A DNA stretch of 64,000 bases. It comes from DLKC01 sp002478885. GTDB lineage: Bacteria; Bacteroidota; Bacteroidia; Chitinophagales; Chitinophagaceae. This document shows, piece by piece, positions 15,288 to 24,800 of the stretch. The stretch is from contig JAXLUI010000003.1 of NCBI GenBank assembly GCA_046329585.1, positions 62,001 to 126,000 on the forward strand, given 5' to 3'. The first letter of the stretch is position 1. Each line of letters starts with the position of its first letter. The translations under genes were made by a program, and so were the position numbers. The notes beneath the pieces are model-generated. The model ran no database searches. It saw only the letters and a program-made list of their open reading frames with translations, and was not told where the DNA came from.

Positions 15288-16387
15288 CGCTTCACAAAGG
15301 CTGAAACAACGCTAAAAAGTGAATCTGCCTTAATTGCCTTTGCAACAATTTTTCCGTTGGGATCAATTAAAAAATTAAAAGGAATACTGTCAAACTTCAA
15401 TGTGTTGGCCGCTGTTCCCCGCCAAAGCTTTGCATCAATCAATTGTCGCCAGCCCAGGCTGTCACGGTCAATCATGCTTTTCCAGGGCTCGGTCTCATCA
15501 TCCATCGCGATACTTACTATAGCAAATTGCCTGGAATCGACTTGCTTTAATAGCTGCTTTTTATAGTAATTGTAAACCCGGCACTGAGGGCACCAGCTTG
15601 CCCATATGTCAAGTAAATAATACCTGCCTTGCATTGATGCCGTGGAGAAATCTTCCCCGTTGCTGTCAGGTAGCTTTACTGCAGGAATTTGATCACCCAC
15701 ATTATATTCCTCTTCATAGATCTTCACCATGTTCAATATCTCCGTCCGCATCTGCTGAATTGGTAAATAATCGGCAAAACGCGTCGCAGCCTTGTTAATA
15801 AACGCTTTTTGATCTTCATAACTGTTTCCAAAATCAACATTGTCCAACACTGAAAGGAACGCAGCGGCACTACGCACCGTATCAGCATAATGGAAATAGT
15901 TTTTCCTGAAGGCTTCATATTTCCTGTCGTATAACACCTTAACTCCCGCAGCAGTATCACCCGGCTTTTTCATTTGCGGTGCCAGCTGCCGGAGGCTGTC
16001 AGCAAGGACTGCCTGGCTATCGTTAAATCGCTTGAGAGATTCACTGGCTGGCGAAAGTGCGATGCTGTATTTTCCATTGATATGATTAATATCGAGCCTT
16101 ACCTCTTTTGTGTCATTGATGAATTGATATATTTTACCGCTTTCTTTCACACGAATTACATAAGGCCGCTGCTCTTTATCCTCAACCAGGAATTCTACAG
16201 GATGATTTACATCCACTACTGTGGCGGAATCAAGCACCGCCTCTTTTTCATCCAGGAAAGGCAGCCTGACCAGGTATATTTTTTTACCGGCCGCACCTTT
16301 GATTGTCACGTTCACAACGGTGACGTTTTTATTAGCGCAGGAACAAAACAAAACAGTGCTTAACAGTATCAAACCGGTATACTTCAT
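15284..16387 (-). CDS. TlpA/ResA-like thioredoxin lipoprotein
   Basis: A 367-residue protein. The signal peptide ends in a lipobox (VLFCSC), so it is a lipoprotein. The N-terminal half resembles the DUF4369 beta-rich domain that often precedes such thioredoxins (VTIKGAAGKKIYLVRLP). The C-terminal AhpC/TSA-type thioredoxin domain has WASWCPQC, a CxxC site, and a cis-Pro near SIPFNFLID. It should act in periplasmic disulfide reduction or cytochrome maturation-like chemistry. The upstream GTG at 16390 is an alternative; a -7 box ending 4 bp upstream of ATG 16387 favours the start given. Confidence 0.9.
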   Translation of the reverse strand: MKYTGLILLSTVLFCSCANKNVTVVNVTIKGAAGKKIYLVRLPFLDEKEAVLDSATVVDVNHPVEFLVEDKEQRPYVIRVKESGKIYQFINDTKEVRLDINHINGKYSIALSPASESLKRFNDSQAVLADSLRQLAPQMKKPGDTAAGVKVLYDRKYEAFRKNYFHYADTVRSAAAFLSVLDNVDFGNSYEDQKAFINKAATRFADYLPIQQMRTEILNMVKIYEEEYNVGDQIPAVKLPDSNGEDFSTASMQGRYYLLDIWASWCPQCRVYNYYKKQLLKQVDSRQFAIVSIAMDDETEPWKSMIDRDSLGWRQLIDAKLWRGTAANTLKFDSIPFNFLIDPNGKIVAKAIKADSLFSVVSAFVKR

Positions 16388-16391
16388 CACG

Positions 16392-16399
16392 CAAAAATA
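16392..16399 (-). promoter_or_regulatory. -7 box of the TlpA-like gene, predicting a leaderless mRNA
   Basis: TATTTTTG on the minus strand, followed by CGTG and the ATG at 16387. The expected transcription start falls at or next to the start codon. Confidence 0.45.
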
Positions 16400-16433
16400 G
16401 TCGAAGAAAAATTATGGAATCAGCAATCCTCGT

Positions 16434-16495
16434 TCCTGGGATCGTCCCTTGCGCGACGGTACCGGCTTACCGGTATCGCACACGCGTGCAGGAGC
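16434..16495 (-). repeat. Dispersed intergenic repeat, long (hairpin) form
   Basis: ATCGTCCCTTGCG, a hairpin TACCGG (16460-16465)-CTTA-CCGGTA (16470-16475), then TCGCACACG. Both halves of the short-form core flank the hairpin. It pairs with the forward short copy 120 bp away. Confidence 0.75.
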
Positions 16496-16593
16496 ATATA
16501 ATTCGGAAAACGGTAGTTCGAAAATCCAAACCCAATTTATCGTTCAGGAATGGCTCTCGGTCCTTGCGGTATTTGCCGGCTTCCGGACCATTG

Positions 16594-16630
16594 GTACAAG
16601 CGTGCGACGCACCCTCAGCCCAATCAAAAT
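16594..16630 (+). repeat. Dispersed intergenic repeat, short form, degenerate forward copy
   Basis: GTACAAGC followed by GTGCGACGCACC at 16602-16613. The right part (GATG, CCGGG, A-run) is not recognisable. Confidence 0.6.
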
Positions 16631-16646
16631 TCCTGCCGCCAGGCCA

Positions 16647-16673
16647 CAAAAAAGCCCCGCTGTTAACGGGGCC
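16647..16673 (-). terminator. Intrinsic terminator after the susCD operon
   Basis: On the minus strand GCCCCG-TTAACAG-CGGGGC is followed by a T-run, 22 bp beyond the last stop codon of the operon. Confidence 0.75.
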
Positions 16674-16694
16674 TTTCTTTGCAAAACGATACTA

Positions 16695-17609
16695 CTATTT
16701 TATAGTAAGTTTTTCATAAACCTGTCTAGTGTAACCGGTTTGTCCGCTGGAACCAACGCCATAACCATAATGCAGCCAGAAAATGCCATTGGCAGCATCG
16801 TAGGTATTGTTATAAATATCGCTGGTAAAACCGCCTGGCCCTGGGTAAGTGCCAATGCCTGCAGGATTATCAAGGGTCATGAACCCAGATGCCGGGGCAG
16901 CGGGGGCCGAACCGATGGGCTGCCAGTTACCAACCGTCGAACCGTCGGTATCAAAATCAAAGAAATAGTTGCTTCCACCAAGGTCACCGAGTTCGGCCTC
17001 GCTTGTGTTTGGATCAATGGTAGCTACAAACTTATCTCTTGCAATAGCGCGGGGTGAACTTGGGTGGAAGAAATAGCCCTTGGAAGCATAGTCGCCTTCA
17101 TAAGGATTCTTTACTTTAATAGTAACAACAATCTGGCTGTTGCCGGGCATTACGTAAGAGGTAGCGCCTGATACAGCGGTGATTTTGAACCCGATCGCTG
17201 CGCTGGTGCCATACTCGAGCAATTTCTGAATGTCAAAGCTGGCATCAGCGCTTCCACTTCCGCCATTAATGGTAATAGACGAAGGAATGCTGTAAACATC
17301 TGAAGGCATTACCATAAAATCAGTACCGTTATCGGCATTGTAGGTCTCAACCAGTGATTCGTCTACGGCAACAGTTACAGTAGCATTTCCTTTATTGTTT
17401 CCGGAGAGGAATGCAGTAATGGCTTCAGTAATTGTTGTTGAAGCTGCTTCAACAGTCAAAGCTAAAGGATCATTATTAGGCAATCCAAACCCGGCGCCCG
17501 ACTTGGCACCATTAACATTTAGCTGATCTTCATAAAATACTTTCTCCTTCTCGCAACCTGTAGAGACGATAGCGGCGCCAAGCAGAAAAGCTGATATTAT
17601 TTTTTTCAT
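16695..17609 (-). CDS. Surface lipoprotein of a SusCD operon (DUF1735/DUF4361-like)
   Basis: A 304-residue lipoprotein (lipobox VSTGC at about 15-19). The N-terminal part, with VDESLVETYNADNGTDFMVMPSDVYSIPSS, matches the DUF1735 domain found next to SusD, where it forms a fibronectin-like module for ligand binding. The C-terminal part is rich in Gly/Phe/Tyr and resembles DUF4361-type sequences. It is the third gene of the susC-susD operon, 49 bp after susD, and a terminator follows. It probably sits on the cell surface and helps bind a glycan or related polymer; the ligand cannot be read from sequence. Confidence 0.82.
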   Translation of the reverse strand: MKKIISAFLLGAAIVSTGCEKEKVFYEDQLNVNGAKSGAGFGLPNNDPLALTVEAASTTITEAITAFLSGNNKGNATVTVAVDESLVETYNADNGTDFMVMPSDVYSIPSSITINGGSGSADASFDIQKLLEYGTSAAIGFKITAVSGATSYVMPGNSQIVVTIKVKNPYEGDYASKGYFFHPSSPRAIARDKFVATIDPNTSEAELGDLGGSNYFFDFDTDGSTVGNWQPIGSAPAAPASGFMTLDNPAGIGTYPGPGGFTSDIYNNTYDAANGIFWLHYGYGVGSSGQTGYTRQVYEKLTIK

Positions 17610-17658
17610 ATTTATTACTTAAATAGTGAATTAAATTAGAGAATTGATCGAATCAACA

Positions 17659-19221
17659 TTATTCTGCATCCCACCAGATATGGCCGAATTGGGAGTCAGT
17701 TGACTGACCGCCACCGGTATATTGTTTCGCAGCATCTGAAACATTCGCAGGATTTAAGTTGTATTCATTAGGTCCGTAAGGATACCTTACCGGGATACCA
17801 TTTGCCTCCATACCAGGTGCAGGGGCAAGTGCAGGGTAGCCGGTTCTCTTCCAGTCAGCCCAACCAAGCCAGCCTTTTGGATAATGTGCGATCCATTGCT
17901 GAGTCATGATCTTTTCATAATCATCCCCACCTTCAACACCGAGTGCAATCAGGTCTTGTGAAATATAGTAGTAGTAATCATCTCCATCAAGAGGCACACC
18001 ACCATAGATTGGTAACAATGTTCCTGCATATACATCCCATTGCTTCCAGTTTTCAGATATACCGGTATAATAATTGTCTTCAACACTTTCATCGGTCCAT
18101 CCAATATAAGCGGCTTCAGCCCTTGCAAGGAAAACTTCAGAAGAACCAAGCAGGGTAACGGGAGCAGTGGCAACATTAAAATCAGTACCGTCTGAATAGA
18201 TCGTTTTACTTGTGCCTATTACTTTAGCCCAGCTGGGATTTGAGTTCGCAAAATCGATGGCCTCATCTCTTGTCAACCCATAGGGGAATCCCTTCGGAAC
18301 TGCACCCACTGCGGCGGTAGCTAAAACATATGCTCTGTCATCATAGTTGGCATTAAGAAAATCCAACAGTGTAGAAGAAACCGCATAATCCTGGCGTGAA
18401 GTGATGTTATAGTAGTTGTATACGGGGCTGTTAAAGTTTCCACCTGGGTATTTAATAACAGCGCCTTCGCCTTCCTGGAAAACACCGCCATCAGCCGTCA
18501 AAGCTGCATTAAATTCAGACTGGCCTTTGGCAGCATCCACTTTACTAAGGCGCAAAGCCATTAACAACCTGGTTGAATTGGCAAACTTTTTCCACATGCT
18601 TATATCACCATTGAAAAGGATATCACCCTTCATAGCCGCCCCGTCATCAAATTGGGCTACGGCTTCAGTTAATTCAGTAAACAAAGAATTATAAATATCC
18701 TGTTGCTTGGTATAAGCGATAACACCATTATCTGAAGCATTTAAAATGCCGTTATAAGGAATATCGCCATAAGTATCAGTCAGGAACCATAAAACATAAG
18801 CCTTCAGAATCCTGGCAACGGCTATCTGGTTATTATTGGATCCATAACCCAATGCTATCGGCGCTGTAGCAGGGTCCGTATTGTAATCAATAATTGTTTG
18901 CAAATCCTTGATATTGCCGGCATAATATCCATCCCAGTTAGTAGTTGGTTTTGAATAACGGGACGCTTCCGTATACTGCGTTTCAGAGAAATACTGGCAA
19001 TAAAGACCGGAAACAGTTGAAATACCACCTTGGTCCCATGCATAGTTGCTGCCAAAGTTGCTCAACACCTGTGTGAGTAGACCCGATGTTAACGGTGTCA
19101 AGGGAGCCGTTGGGTTTGTGTTCATACTACCGAATTCATCAATCTTGCTACAAGATGAAACGGTCACAAGAAACGCACCTGATAGAGCAGCAATAAGTAT
19201 TTTAAATTTATTACGTATCAT
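17659..19221 (-). CDS. SusD/RagB-family nutrient-binding lipoprotein
   Basis: A 520-residue surface lipoprotein (lipobox VSSCSK). The early motif DEFGSMNTNPTAP and the TPR-like helical body (VARILKAYVLWFLTDTYGDIPY; YNSLFTELTEAVAQF) fit the SusD_2-like family. The late AEAAYIGW segment is also characteristic. SusD caps its SusC barrel and captures the substrate. It lies 21 bp after susC, inside the same operon. No glycoside hydrolase or regulator is adjacent, so the substrate is unknown. Confidence 0.93.
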   Translation of the reverse strand: MIRNKFKILIAALSGAFLVTVSSCSKIDEFGSMNTNPTAPLTPLTSGLLTQVLSNFGSNYAWDQGGISTVSGLYCQYFSETQYTEASRYSKPTTNWDGYYAGNIKDLQTIIDYNTDPATAPIALGYGSNNNQIAVARILKAYVLWFLTDTYGDIPYNGILNASDNGVIAYTKQQDIYNSLFTELTEAVAQFDDGAAMKGDILFNGDISMWKKFANSTRLLMALRLSKVDAAKGQSEFNAALTADGGVFQEGEGAVIKYPGGNFNSPVYNYYNITSRQDYAVSSTLLDFLNANYDDRAYVLATAAVGAVPKGFPYGLTRDEAIDFANSNPSWAKVIGTSKTIYSDGTDFNVATAPVTLLGSSEVFLARAEAAYIGWTDESVEDNYYTGISENWKQWDVYAGTLLPIYGGVPLDGDDYYYYISQDLIALGVEGGDDYEKIMTQQWIAHYPKGWLGWADWKRTGYPALAPAPGMEANGIPVRYPYGPNEYNLNPANVSDAAKQYTGGGQSTDSQFGHIWWDAE

Positions 19222-19242
19222 AATATTTAGACTATTTGATAA

Positions 19243-22200
19243 TTAGAAATTGAATTTCACATTAAAACCGAGAGAACGTACAGCAGGTAACTGTCCATCT
19301 TCACCGTAAACACCTGAAATTTCAGAAGGGTCAAAGTTCTTGGATGCGCTATAAATCAACCATGGGTTGCGGGCAACCAAAGAAACAGTAACACCCTTTA
19401 CAGCACCTTTAATAAAGCTAAACTTATCCCCGGTAAATGTATAACCAAGACTTACTTCTCTTAATTTAACGAAAGAGAGGTCATGTACAAAAGGATCGGC
19501 AATACCACCATTATAGAACTGGTGGAAATAAGTGAATCCATCTACATACATATCAACCGGCGTTTTGCTGTCAGTAGAACTTACACCAACGACGTGAACA
19601 CCACCACCTTCACTTAATGGATCCCTTACATTCTTACCTCTGTCGTTCGTACCTGCGGTATAATCAAGCAGACCGGAGAATGCACCCCAGCTTTCTGTAA
19701 GAGAAAAGAATTTACCGCCAAACTGATAGTCAAGGCTAAGATTAAGAATGAAATTCTTGTAAGTCAGTAAATTCTGGAAACCACCGGTAACTTTTGGAAC
19801 AATATTACCCCAGTTATAAGTAGGATCACCCTGGGCATATAAGCCGGTTGCTGGATCAATTAATGACTTACCCTCTGAATTCTTGGTCATTCCGCCACCA
19901 ATTAACTGTCCCCAGTTTTGATTAAGCACCTGGAATGCCTGTGCATATCTTGAACCGAACGCACCACCCCAGCCGGAAGGCTGTATCCTGGTGGTACCTT
20001 CGATCAGCTTGGTAACTGGATTTTTCATCAGGTAACCAACAGTCGCGGTAACGCTCCATGTGAAATCTTTCTTAGACATGATTCTGCCATCAGCTGTGAA
20101 CTCAAATCCTTGTCTTTTTACCGTTGCAGCATTGATGGTTTTGGTCGTAAAACCGCTCTGTCCAGCAATCTGTATATCAATTGGCTGATCCGCTGCTGTT
20201 TCATTATAATAATTCAGAATCAATCCATACCTGTTCTTTGCAAACCTGAATTCCATACCGGCTTCATAACTGGTGATTAATGCACCCCTTAAGTCGCTTG
20301 CCGGAATAGTATTGCTAACACTCTGTAAAGCGTTATCATTCCACTTATTCTGGTTGATAGGATAGGTAAGATCTAATGCGTAGATCCCTAAATCAAGTGG
20401 CTTTTTACCCCAGCTGCCATATACTTTCCAGAAAGAAAGCCATGGTAAAGCATCTTTGGTAAAGGTGCTTGGCACAAAAGCTACACCAGCTGAAGGGTAG
20501 AACAGGCTATTGTCCGTAGAAGGCAGGGTTGAGTTCCAGTCGTTACGGATGGCCCATGTAGCGCTTACAAATTTCTTGTATTCAAAATCACCGCTGGCAA
20601 AAACAGAATTGATTCTTTTTTCTAACCTGCTATTGCTCAAAGAAGGCGATGCCACGGAATTGGATAACGCATACAGGTCATATATCGTTAACCCGTTTAC
20701 GGTAGAAGCATCCAGGTCTTTGCGGATAAAAGTATACGCGTTGCCACCTGCTAAAACATTTACACCGAGATCTTTAAAGAAAGTATTGTTGTAAGAAGCG
20801 ATCAATTCGTAGTTCATTTCAGTCTGGTAACGTTGGCCGGTTCCATAACCAGCTTTCAAACCAGTCTGGGATCCGCTTTTCTCAAGAATAGACTTTGTTT
20901 TGTTCTCATAATAGTAATCAGACTGGTCCCTTCTTACTGTACCTCTTACATTGAAATGGTTGTTTAACTTAAAGTTCAGGAAAACATCGCCATATAACCT
21001 GTCCCTGCGCTGACGGTAATCGAGGTTATCCATATAACTGTAGAAATTATACCAATAGTTTCCGGTAAAGAATCCGGCAGGGTTTGAAGGATCATATGCA
21101 CCTGGATTGGAAAACCAGTTCCAGCTTGCCAGTGTCCCTATAGGCGTATAAAGATTTCTCAATTCTTTCATAATCCCCATATCAAGATCACGGTGGTTCC
21201 ATTGGCCAAAGTTTCCTGAGGTTTGGTTGGCGTATCCGTCATCATATTCACCATAGATATTTTGCGTATTAAAGTTCAGGTTAATACCCGCAGAGAAATT
21301 TTTGCTCAAATCCACCGTAGTGCTCGTTGAAACGATATTGCGGTCTGACTTTGAATTAGGGATCACACCCTGGATAAATTGTTTTGAAAAAGATAATCTG
21401 GTGCTGTAGCCCTGGCCAGATTTGTAAAAGTTAACGTTAGTATTTGAGTTAAGGCCATCTTGCCAGTACTCTTTCGTATTGTCTGGTTGTGGAACCAGGC
21501 TGGCAGTTTTGCCGGAGTATTTTGTACCTGGAACCCATGCGTACCATGGAACATACTCTTGCCCAACCATCTTCGGACCCCAGCTGGCATCATCAGTATA
21601 GTCAGGATATGATTTACCATCTAATGCCTGCCATTCCTGGGGCATTCCATCAACATATTTGAAAGGGATAAGATCTGCAGAACCACCACCGGCATAAACA
21701 TTCTGGAGATTTACCTGGCGGCTTACCCTGTCGAAAGTTATGCCCTGGCTAACATCCACGCTCGTCTTACCCGCAGCGGCCTTCTTTGTAGTAATGATTA
21801 TCGCACCATTGGAAGCACGGCTTCCGAAAAGAGCTGTTGCATTCGCACCCTTAAGCACGTTAATGCTTTCCACACTGTTAGGGTCAATATCATAGGCATC
21901 ACCAACAATGGTCCCATCTACCACGTAAATGGCTCCCGCGTCTCCTGAAAGCAGAAGACCACCCCTGATCCTCGCAAAGCTCTGGCTGTTCAATTTCGCT
22001 CCTGATTGAGACCTGAACTGAACACCGGCTACCTTACCGGCAAGCGCATCGTTTAAATTCGACTGGGGAATAATATTTAAGGCATCTGCCTTAATAACCT
22101 GTGCGCTAAAAGGCGTTGTACGCTGATCTTTCTTAATATTAAACGCGGTAGTTACAACAACCTCAGAAATGGTCTCCTGCGTTCTTACCATTGAAATGGT

Positions 22201-22464
22201 AACCGTTTCCGAATTAACCGAAACTTCTTTATTGGCATAGCCAACAGAACTGATAACAAGACTGGTTCCCATCGCCGTTTTGATCACAAAAACGCCGTTT
22301 GCATCTGCTGACACGCCGGCTTTGCCATCCTTTACTTTGATGGTGGCAAAAGGTACCGGGTTGCCATTTTCGTCAACTACCTTCCCGGTAACAGTACGGG
22401 ATTGTGCAATCGCTACCGAAGCTGATAGCAATAGCAAGAATAAGAAACTTACAATTTTTCTCAT
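19243..22464 (-). CDS. SusC/RagA-family TonB-linked outer membrane transporter
   Basis: A 1073-residue outer membrane receptor: signal peptide (cleavage near AIAQ, residue 21), carboxypeptidase-regulatory-like domain (RTVTGKVVDENGNPVPFATIKV), TonB-dependent plug (SNLNDALAGKVAGVQFR; GSRASNGAIIITTKK), then the long beta-barrel ending in an aromatic residue (NVKFNF). With SusD it imports oligomers into the periplasm using TonB energy. It is the first gene of a three-gene operon. A -7 box at 22493-22500 gives a short A-rich leader of about 20 nt. Confidence 0.96.
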   Translation of the reverse strand: MRKIVSFLFLLLLSASVAIAQSRTVTGKVVDENGNPVPFATIKVKDGKAGVSADANGVFVIKTAMGTSLVISSVGYANKEVSVNSETVTISMVRTQETISEVVVTTAFNIKKDQRTTPFSAQVIKADALNIIPQSNLNDALAGKVAGVQFRSQSGAKLNSQSFARIRGGLLLSGDAGAIYVVDGTIVGDAYDIDPNSVESINVLKGANATALFGSRASNGAIIITTKKAAAGKTSVDVSQGITFDRVSRQVNLQNVYAGGGSADLIPFKYVDGMPQEWQALDGKSYPDYTDDASWGPKMVGQEYVPWYAWVPGTKYSGKTASLVPQPDNTKEYWQDGLNSNTNVNFYKSGQGYSTRLSFSKQFIQGVIPNSKSDRNIVSTSTTVDLSKNFSAGINLNFNTQNIYGEYDDGYANQTSGNFGQWNHRDLDMGIMKELRNLYTPIGTLASWNWFSNPGAYDPSNPAGFFTGNYWYNFYSYMDNLDYRQRRDRLYGDVFLNFKLNNHFNVRGTVRRDQSDYYYENKTKSILEKSGSQTGLKAGYGTGQRYQTEMNYELIASYNNTFFKDLGVNVLAGGNAYTFIRKDLDASTVNGLTIYDLYALSNSVASPSLSNSRLEKRINSVFASGDFEYKKFVSATWAIRNDWNSTLPSTDNSLFYPSAGVAFVPSTFTKDALPWLSFWKVYGSWGKKPLDLGIYALDLTYPINQNKWNDNALQSVSNTIPASDLRGALITSYEAGMEFRFAKNRYGLILNYYNETAADQPIDIQIAGQSGFTTKTINAATVKRQGFEFTADGRIMSKKDFTWSVTATVGYLMKNPVTKLIEGTTRIQPSGWGGAFGSRYAQAFQVLNQNWGQLIGGGMTKNSEGKSLIDPATGLYAQGDPTYNWGNIVPKVTGGFQNLLTYKNFILNLSLDYQFGGKFFSLTESWGAFSGLLDYTAGTNDRGKNVRDPLSEGGGVHVVGVSSTDSKTPVDMYVDGFTYFHQFYNGGIADPFVHDLSFVKLREVSLGYTFTGDKFSFIKGAVKGVTVSLVARNPWLIYSASKNFDPSEISGVYGEDGQLPAVRSLGFNVKFNF

Positions 22465-22492
22465 GTGACTATAAATTTTAAAAATTTGCGCC

Positions 22493-22500
22493 CAAATATA
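22493..22500 (-). promoter_or_regulatory. -7 box of the susC operon
   Basis: TATATTTG on the minus strand matches TAnnTTTG, 29 bp before the susC ATG. A TTTG lies only 13 bp further upstream, closer than the usual 19-21 bp, so the -33 element is uncertain. Confidence 0.45.
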
Positions 22501-22956
22501 TGGGCTTTACGAACAAACAGTTAAAAAAAATTAAATGCCGTGTTAAAATCTGGAGCAATTGTTAGACAATTGACTGTTAGCATGTGCTGCTTTTTTTCTC
22601 GAAATTAATGAGATAAATTTATAACTAATCCATAACAAATTAATGATCAACAACTTATAAATACCCCGGTTTGCTTCCAGTGTTGAAACAGCATAATGTA
22701 CCCTGTACCGATTAAAAATTAATAAAAAACAAACAGTTGTTATTGTCTGAGTGTTGCCGTTTCTATTCTACCATCGAATTAATGCCTGTTGACAGGGTTT
22801 TGCTGCACTCTTTGCCATAAATTACACGCTTTACCTTTTTCCTTTTCTTTTGCCAAACACCCTGGTTCAGCATTGCTCAAAGTCGTGACTATTTCAGCTT
22901 TAGCCTTAAACACTTTCATTTTTGCAGCGGATGCACTTTAGTTGAATATAGAGTAA

Positions 22957-22964
22957 TACTTTTG
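22957..22964 (+). promoter_or_regulatory. -7 box of folD, predicting a leaderless mRNA
   Basis: TACTTTTG is followed by CGCC and the folD ATG at 22969, so transcription should begin at or next to the start codon. Confidence 0.5.
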
Positions 22965-22968
22965 CGCC

Positions 22969-23844
22969 ATGCTTATATTAGATGGGAAAATTGCCTCTGC
23001 GGCAATAAAGGAAAGACTAAAGAAAGAGGTTGAAATTATAACTGGTTCGGGGAAAAGGCCCCCGCACCTCGCCGCCATCCTGGTAGGCAATAACGGTGCA
23101 AGCGAAACCTATGTTGCCAGCAAAGTAAAACAGTGTGCTGAGATCGGTTTTGTATCAACGCTTATACGCTTGGAGGAAACTGTATCTGAAGAAATATTAC
23201 TCAAACACATCCATGATTTGAATACCAACGATTCGGTGGATGGCATTCTTGTACAATTACCACTCCCAAAACACATTACCGAGCAAAAAGTGATCGAAGC
23301 CATTCATCCTGCAAAAGACGTTGATGGTTTTCATCCGGTAAGTGCAGGCAAACTGGTGCAGGGTTTGCCCACATTTATCCCGGCAACACCTTATGGCATC
23401 ATGCTTATGCTGGAGCACTATAATGTGGAGACCAAAGGAAAGAACGCAGTTGTCATTGGCAGGAGCAATATTGTGGGTCGCCCCATGAGTATTCTCTTAA
23501 GCAGTAATATAAAATATGGTAATTGCACCGTAACCATTTGCCATTCGCACACCTATAATCTCGATGAATTGTGCAGCAAGGCTGACATAGTAGTAGCTGC
23601 CCTCGGCCGCCCGGAATTTGTAAAAGCCCATATGGTGAAAGAAGGTGCCATAGTGATCGATGTTGGCATAACAAGGGTTGAAGATGCCTCCGCCAAAAAA
23701 GGATTCCGGATCAAGGGCGATGTAGACTATGCCGCAGTGGCCCCAAAAACGTCGGCAATCACACCGGTTCCCGGCGGAGTCGGCTTAATGACCATTGCAG
23801 GCTTACTGAAAAATACGCTCCAGGCCTACCGGCAGAGTCACTGA
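22969..23844 (+). CDS. folD: Bifunctional methylenetetrahydrofolate dehydrogenase/cyclohydrolase
   Basis: A 291-residue FolD, which interconverts 5,10-methylene-, methenyl- and 10-formyl-tetrahydrofolate for purine synthesis and formyl-methionine. The catalytic YVASKVKQ segment (Tyr and Lys, about residues 45-52), the DGILVQLPLP signature, KDVDGFHPVS, the NADP-binding VIGRSNIVGRPMSILL and the C-terminal PGGVGLMTIAGLL are all present and full length. Monocistronic start with a -7 box right in front of the ATG. Confidence 0.97.
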   Translation: MLILDGKIASAAIKERLKKEVEIITGSGKRPPHLAAILVGNNGASETYVASKVKQCAEIGFVSTLIRLEETVSEEILLKHIHDLNTNDSVDGILVQLPLPKHITEQKVIEAIHPAKDVDGFHPVSAGKLVQGLPTFIPATPYGIMLMLEHYNVETKGKNAVVIGRSNIVGRPMSILLSSNIKYGNCTVTICHSHTYNLDELCSKADIVVAALGRPEFVKAHMVKEGAIVIDVGITRVEDASAKKGFRIKGDVDYAAVAPKTSAITPVPGGVGLMTIAGLLKNTLQAYRQSH

Positions 23845-23883
23845 TATTGCCTTAGCCCGGCTTATGGAATCCATAAATCAGCT

Positions 23884-23925
23884 TTTTGTGCGCTGGTGCC
23901 GGCTTGTCCGGTATTGCACACTAAT
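23884..23925 (-). repeat. Dispersed intergenic repeat, long (hairpin) form
   Basis: TTGTGCG, hairpin TGCCGG (23897-23902)-CTTGT-CCGGTA (23908-23913), then TTGCACACT. It lies between folD and queE. Confidence 0.65.
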
Positions 23926-23975
23926 AATGCAACAATTGCTTCTGCAGCAATGCAGGCAAAAAGCTTTCTGAAAAA

Positions 23976-24599
23976 ATGACCAGCACAAACAAACAAATAT
24001 CATCCGCACTTCCCGTAATGGAGTCCTTCTACACACTCCAGGGTGAAGGGTTTCACCAGGGAAAAGCTGCCTATTTCATACGACTCGGCGGATGCGATGT
24101 AGGCTGCTTTTGGTGCGATGTTAAAGAAAGCTGGAATGCCGGCAAACATCCGATGCAAACCATCGATGCAATTACTACCGAAGCGCAAAAATACCCGGCA
24201 CCTATTGTGGTGATCACCGGGGGTGAGCCATTGATGCATAATCTCGCTGCACTCACCGAATCACTGCATACAGCGGGATTTAAAACAAACATTGAAACTT
24301 CGGGCGCACATCCACTGACCGGCGATTGGGATTGGATCTGCCTCTCCCCAAAAAAATTCAAGTCGCCCCTGCCGGAGATACTCCCTGTGGCCAATGAATT
24401 AAAAGTGGTCGTTTATAACAAGGCTGATTTTGACTGGGCCGAGAAATATGCTGCACTTGTTAGCCGGGATTGCAAACTATTTCTGCAACCTGAATGGGAC
24501 AAAAGCAGTGAAATAACCCCGCATATTACTGAATACATAAAGGCCAATCCAAAATGGGAGTTAAGCCTGCAGATACACAAATACATTAACGTGCCCTAA
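23976..24599 (+). CDS. queE: 7-carboxy-7-deazaguanine synthase
   Basis: A 207-residue radical SAM enzyme of queuosine/preQ0 biosynthesis. It converts 6-carboxytetrahydropterin to 7-carboxy-7-deazaguanine. The iron-sulfur cluster motif is C40-DVG-C44-FW-C47 (CxxxCxxC), preceded by the QueE-typical ESFYTLQGEGFHQGKAAYFIRL. The SAM-binding GGEP is near residue 85, and NELKVVV and LQPEW motifs follow. Length is normal. Other queuosine genes are not adjacent. Confidence 0.95.
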   Translation: MTSTNKQISSALPVMESFYTLQGEGFHQGKAAYFIRLGGCDVGCFWCDVKESWNAGKHPMQTIDAITTEAQKYPAPIVVITGGEPLMHNLAALTESLHTAGFKTNIETSGAHPLTGDWDWICLSPKKFKSPLPEILPVANELKVVVYNKADFDWAEKYAALVSRDCKLFLQPEWDKSSEITPHITEYIKANPKWELSLQIHKYINVP

Positions 24600-24763
24600 T
24601 CCTTTTCAACAGTTGGGTTCCGAAAAGTTTAACACAACCAGGATACGCATTAGCATAATATCACGGATATTTATTACTGCATGCCAAACAAGATTGACAA
24701 TACAAGCATCCGCAGAAAGGTAAATGCGCCAAACGCTACATTGCACAGCAATGAACCGGGCGC

Positions 24764-24800
24764 ACAAGGGAGTGACACAACGGAAGATGCCATGAAAAAT
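24764..24800 (+). repeat. Dispersed intergenic repeat, variant short form at a start codon
   Basis: CACAAGGG, then GTGACACAAC (24772-24781), GAAGATGCC and the ATG at 24792. This variant core lacks the CG steps of the usual one and is shared with the copy at 60822. The repeat appears to run into the start of the OmpA-family gene. Confidence 0.55.

Larger units (their letters stand above)
22465..22968. other. Divergent intergenic region susC / folD
   Basis: About 500 bp, AT-rich, with the two outward -7 boxes listed separately. I see no ORF, no dispersed repeat and no recognisable RNA gene. Confidence 0.5.

Noticed and set aside
16695..22464. Full polysaccharide utilisation locus
   Set aside because: Only susC, susD and one surface lipoprotein are present; no glycoside hydrolase, lyase or sensor/anti-sigma gene is adjacent, so a glycan substrate cannot be claimed.
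24681..24791. 37-codon N-terminal extension of the OmpA-family gene
   Set aside because: It places the signal peptide inside the protein and runs through a copy of the dispersed repeat; ATG 24792 gives a normal signal peptide.
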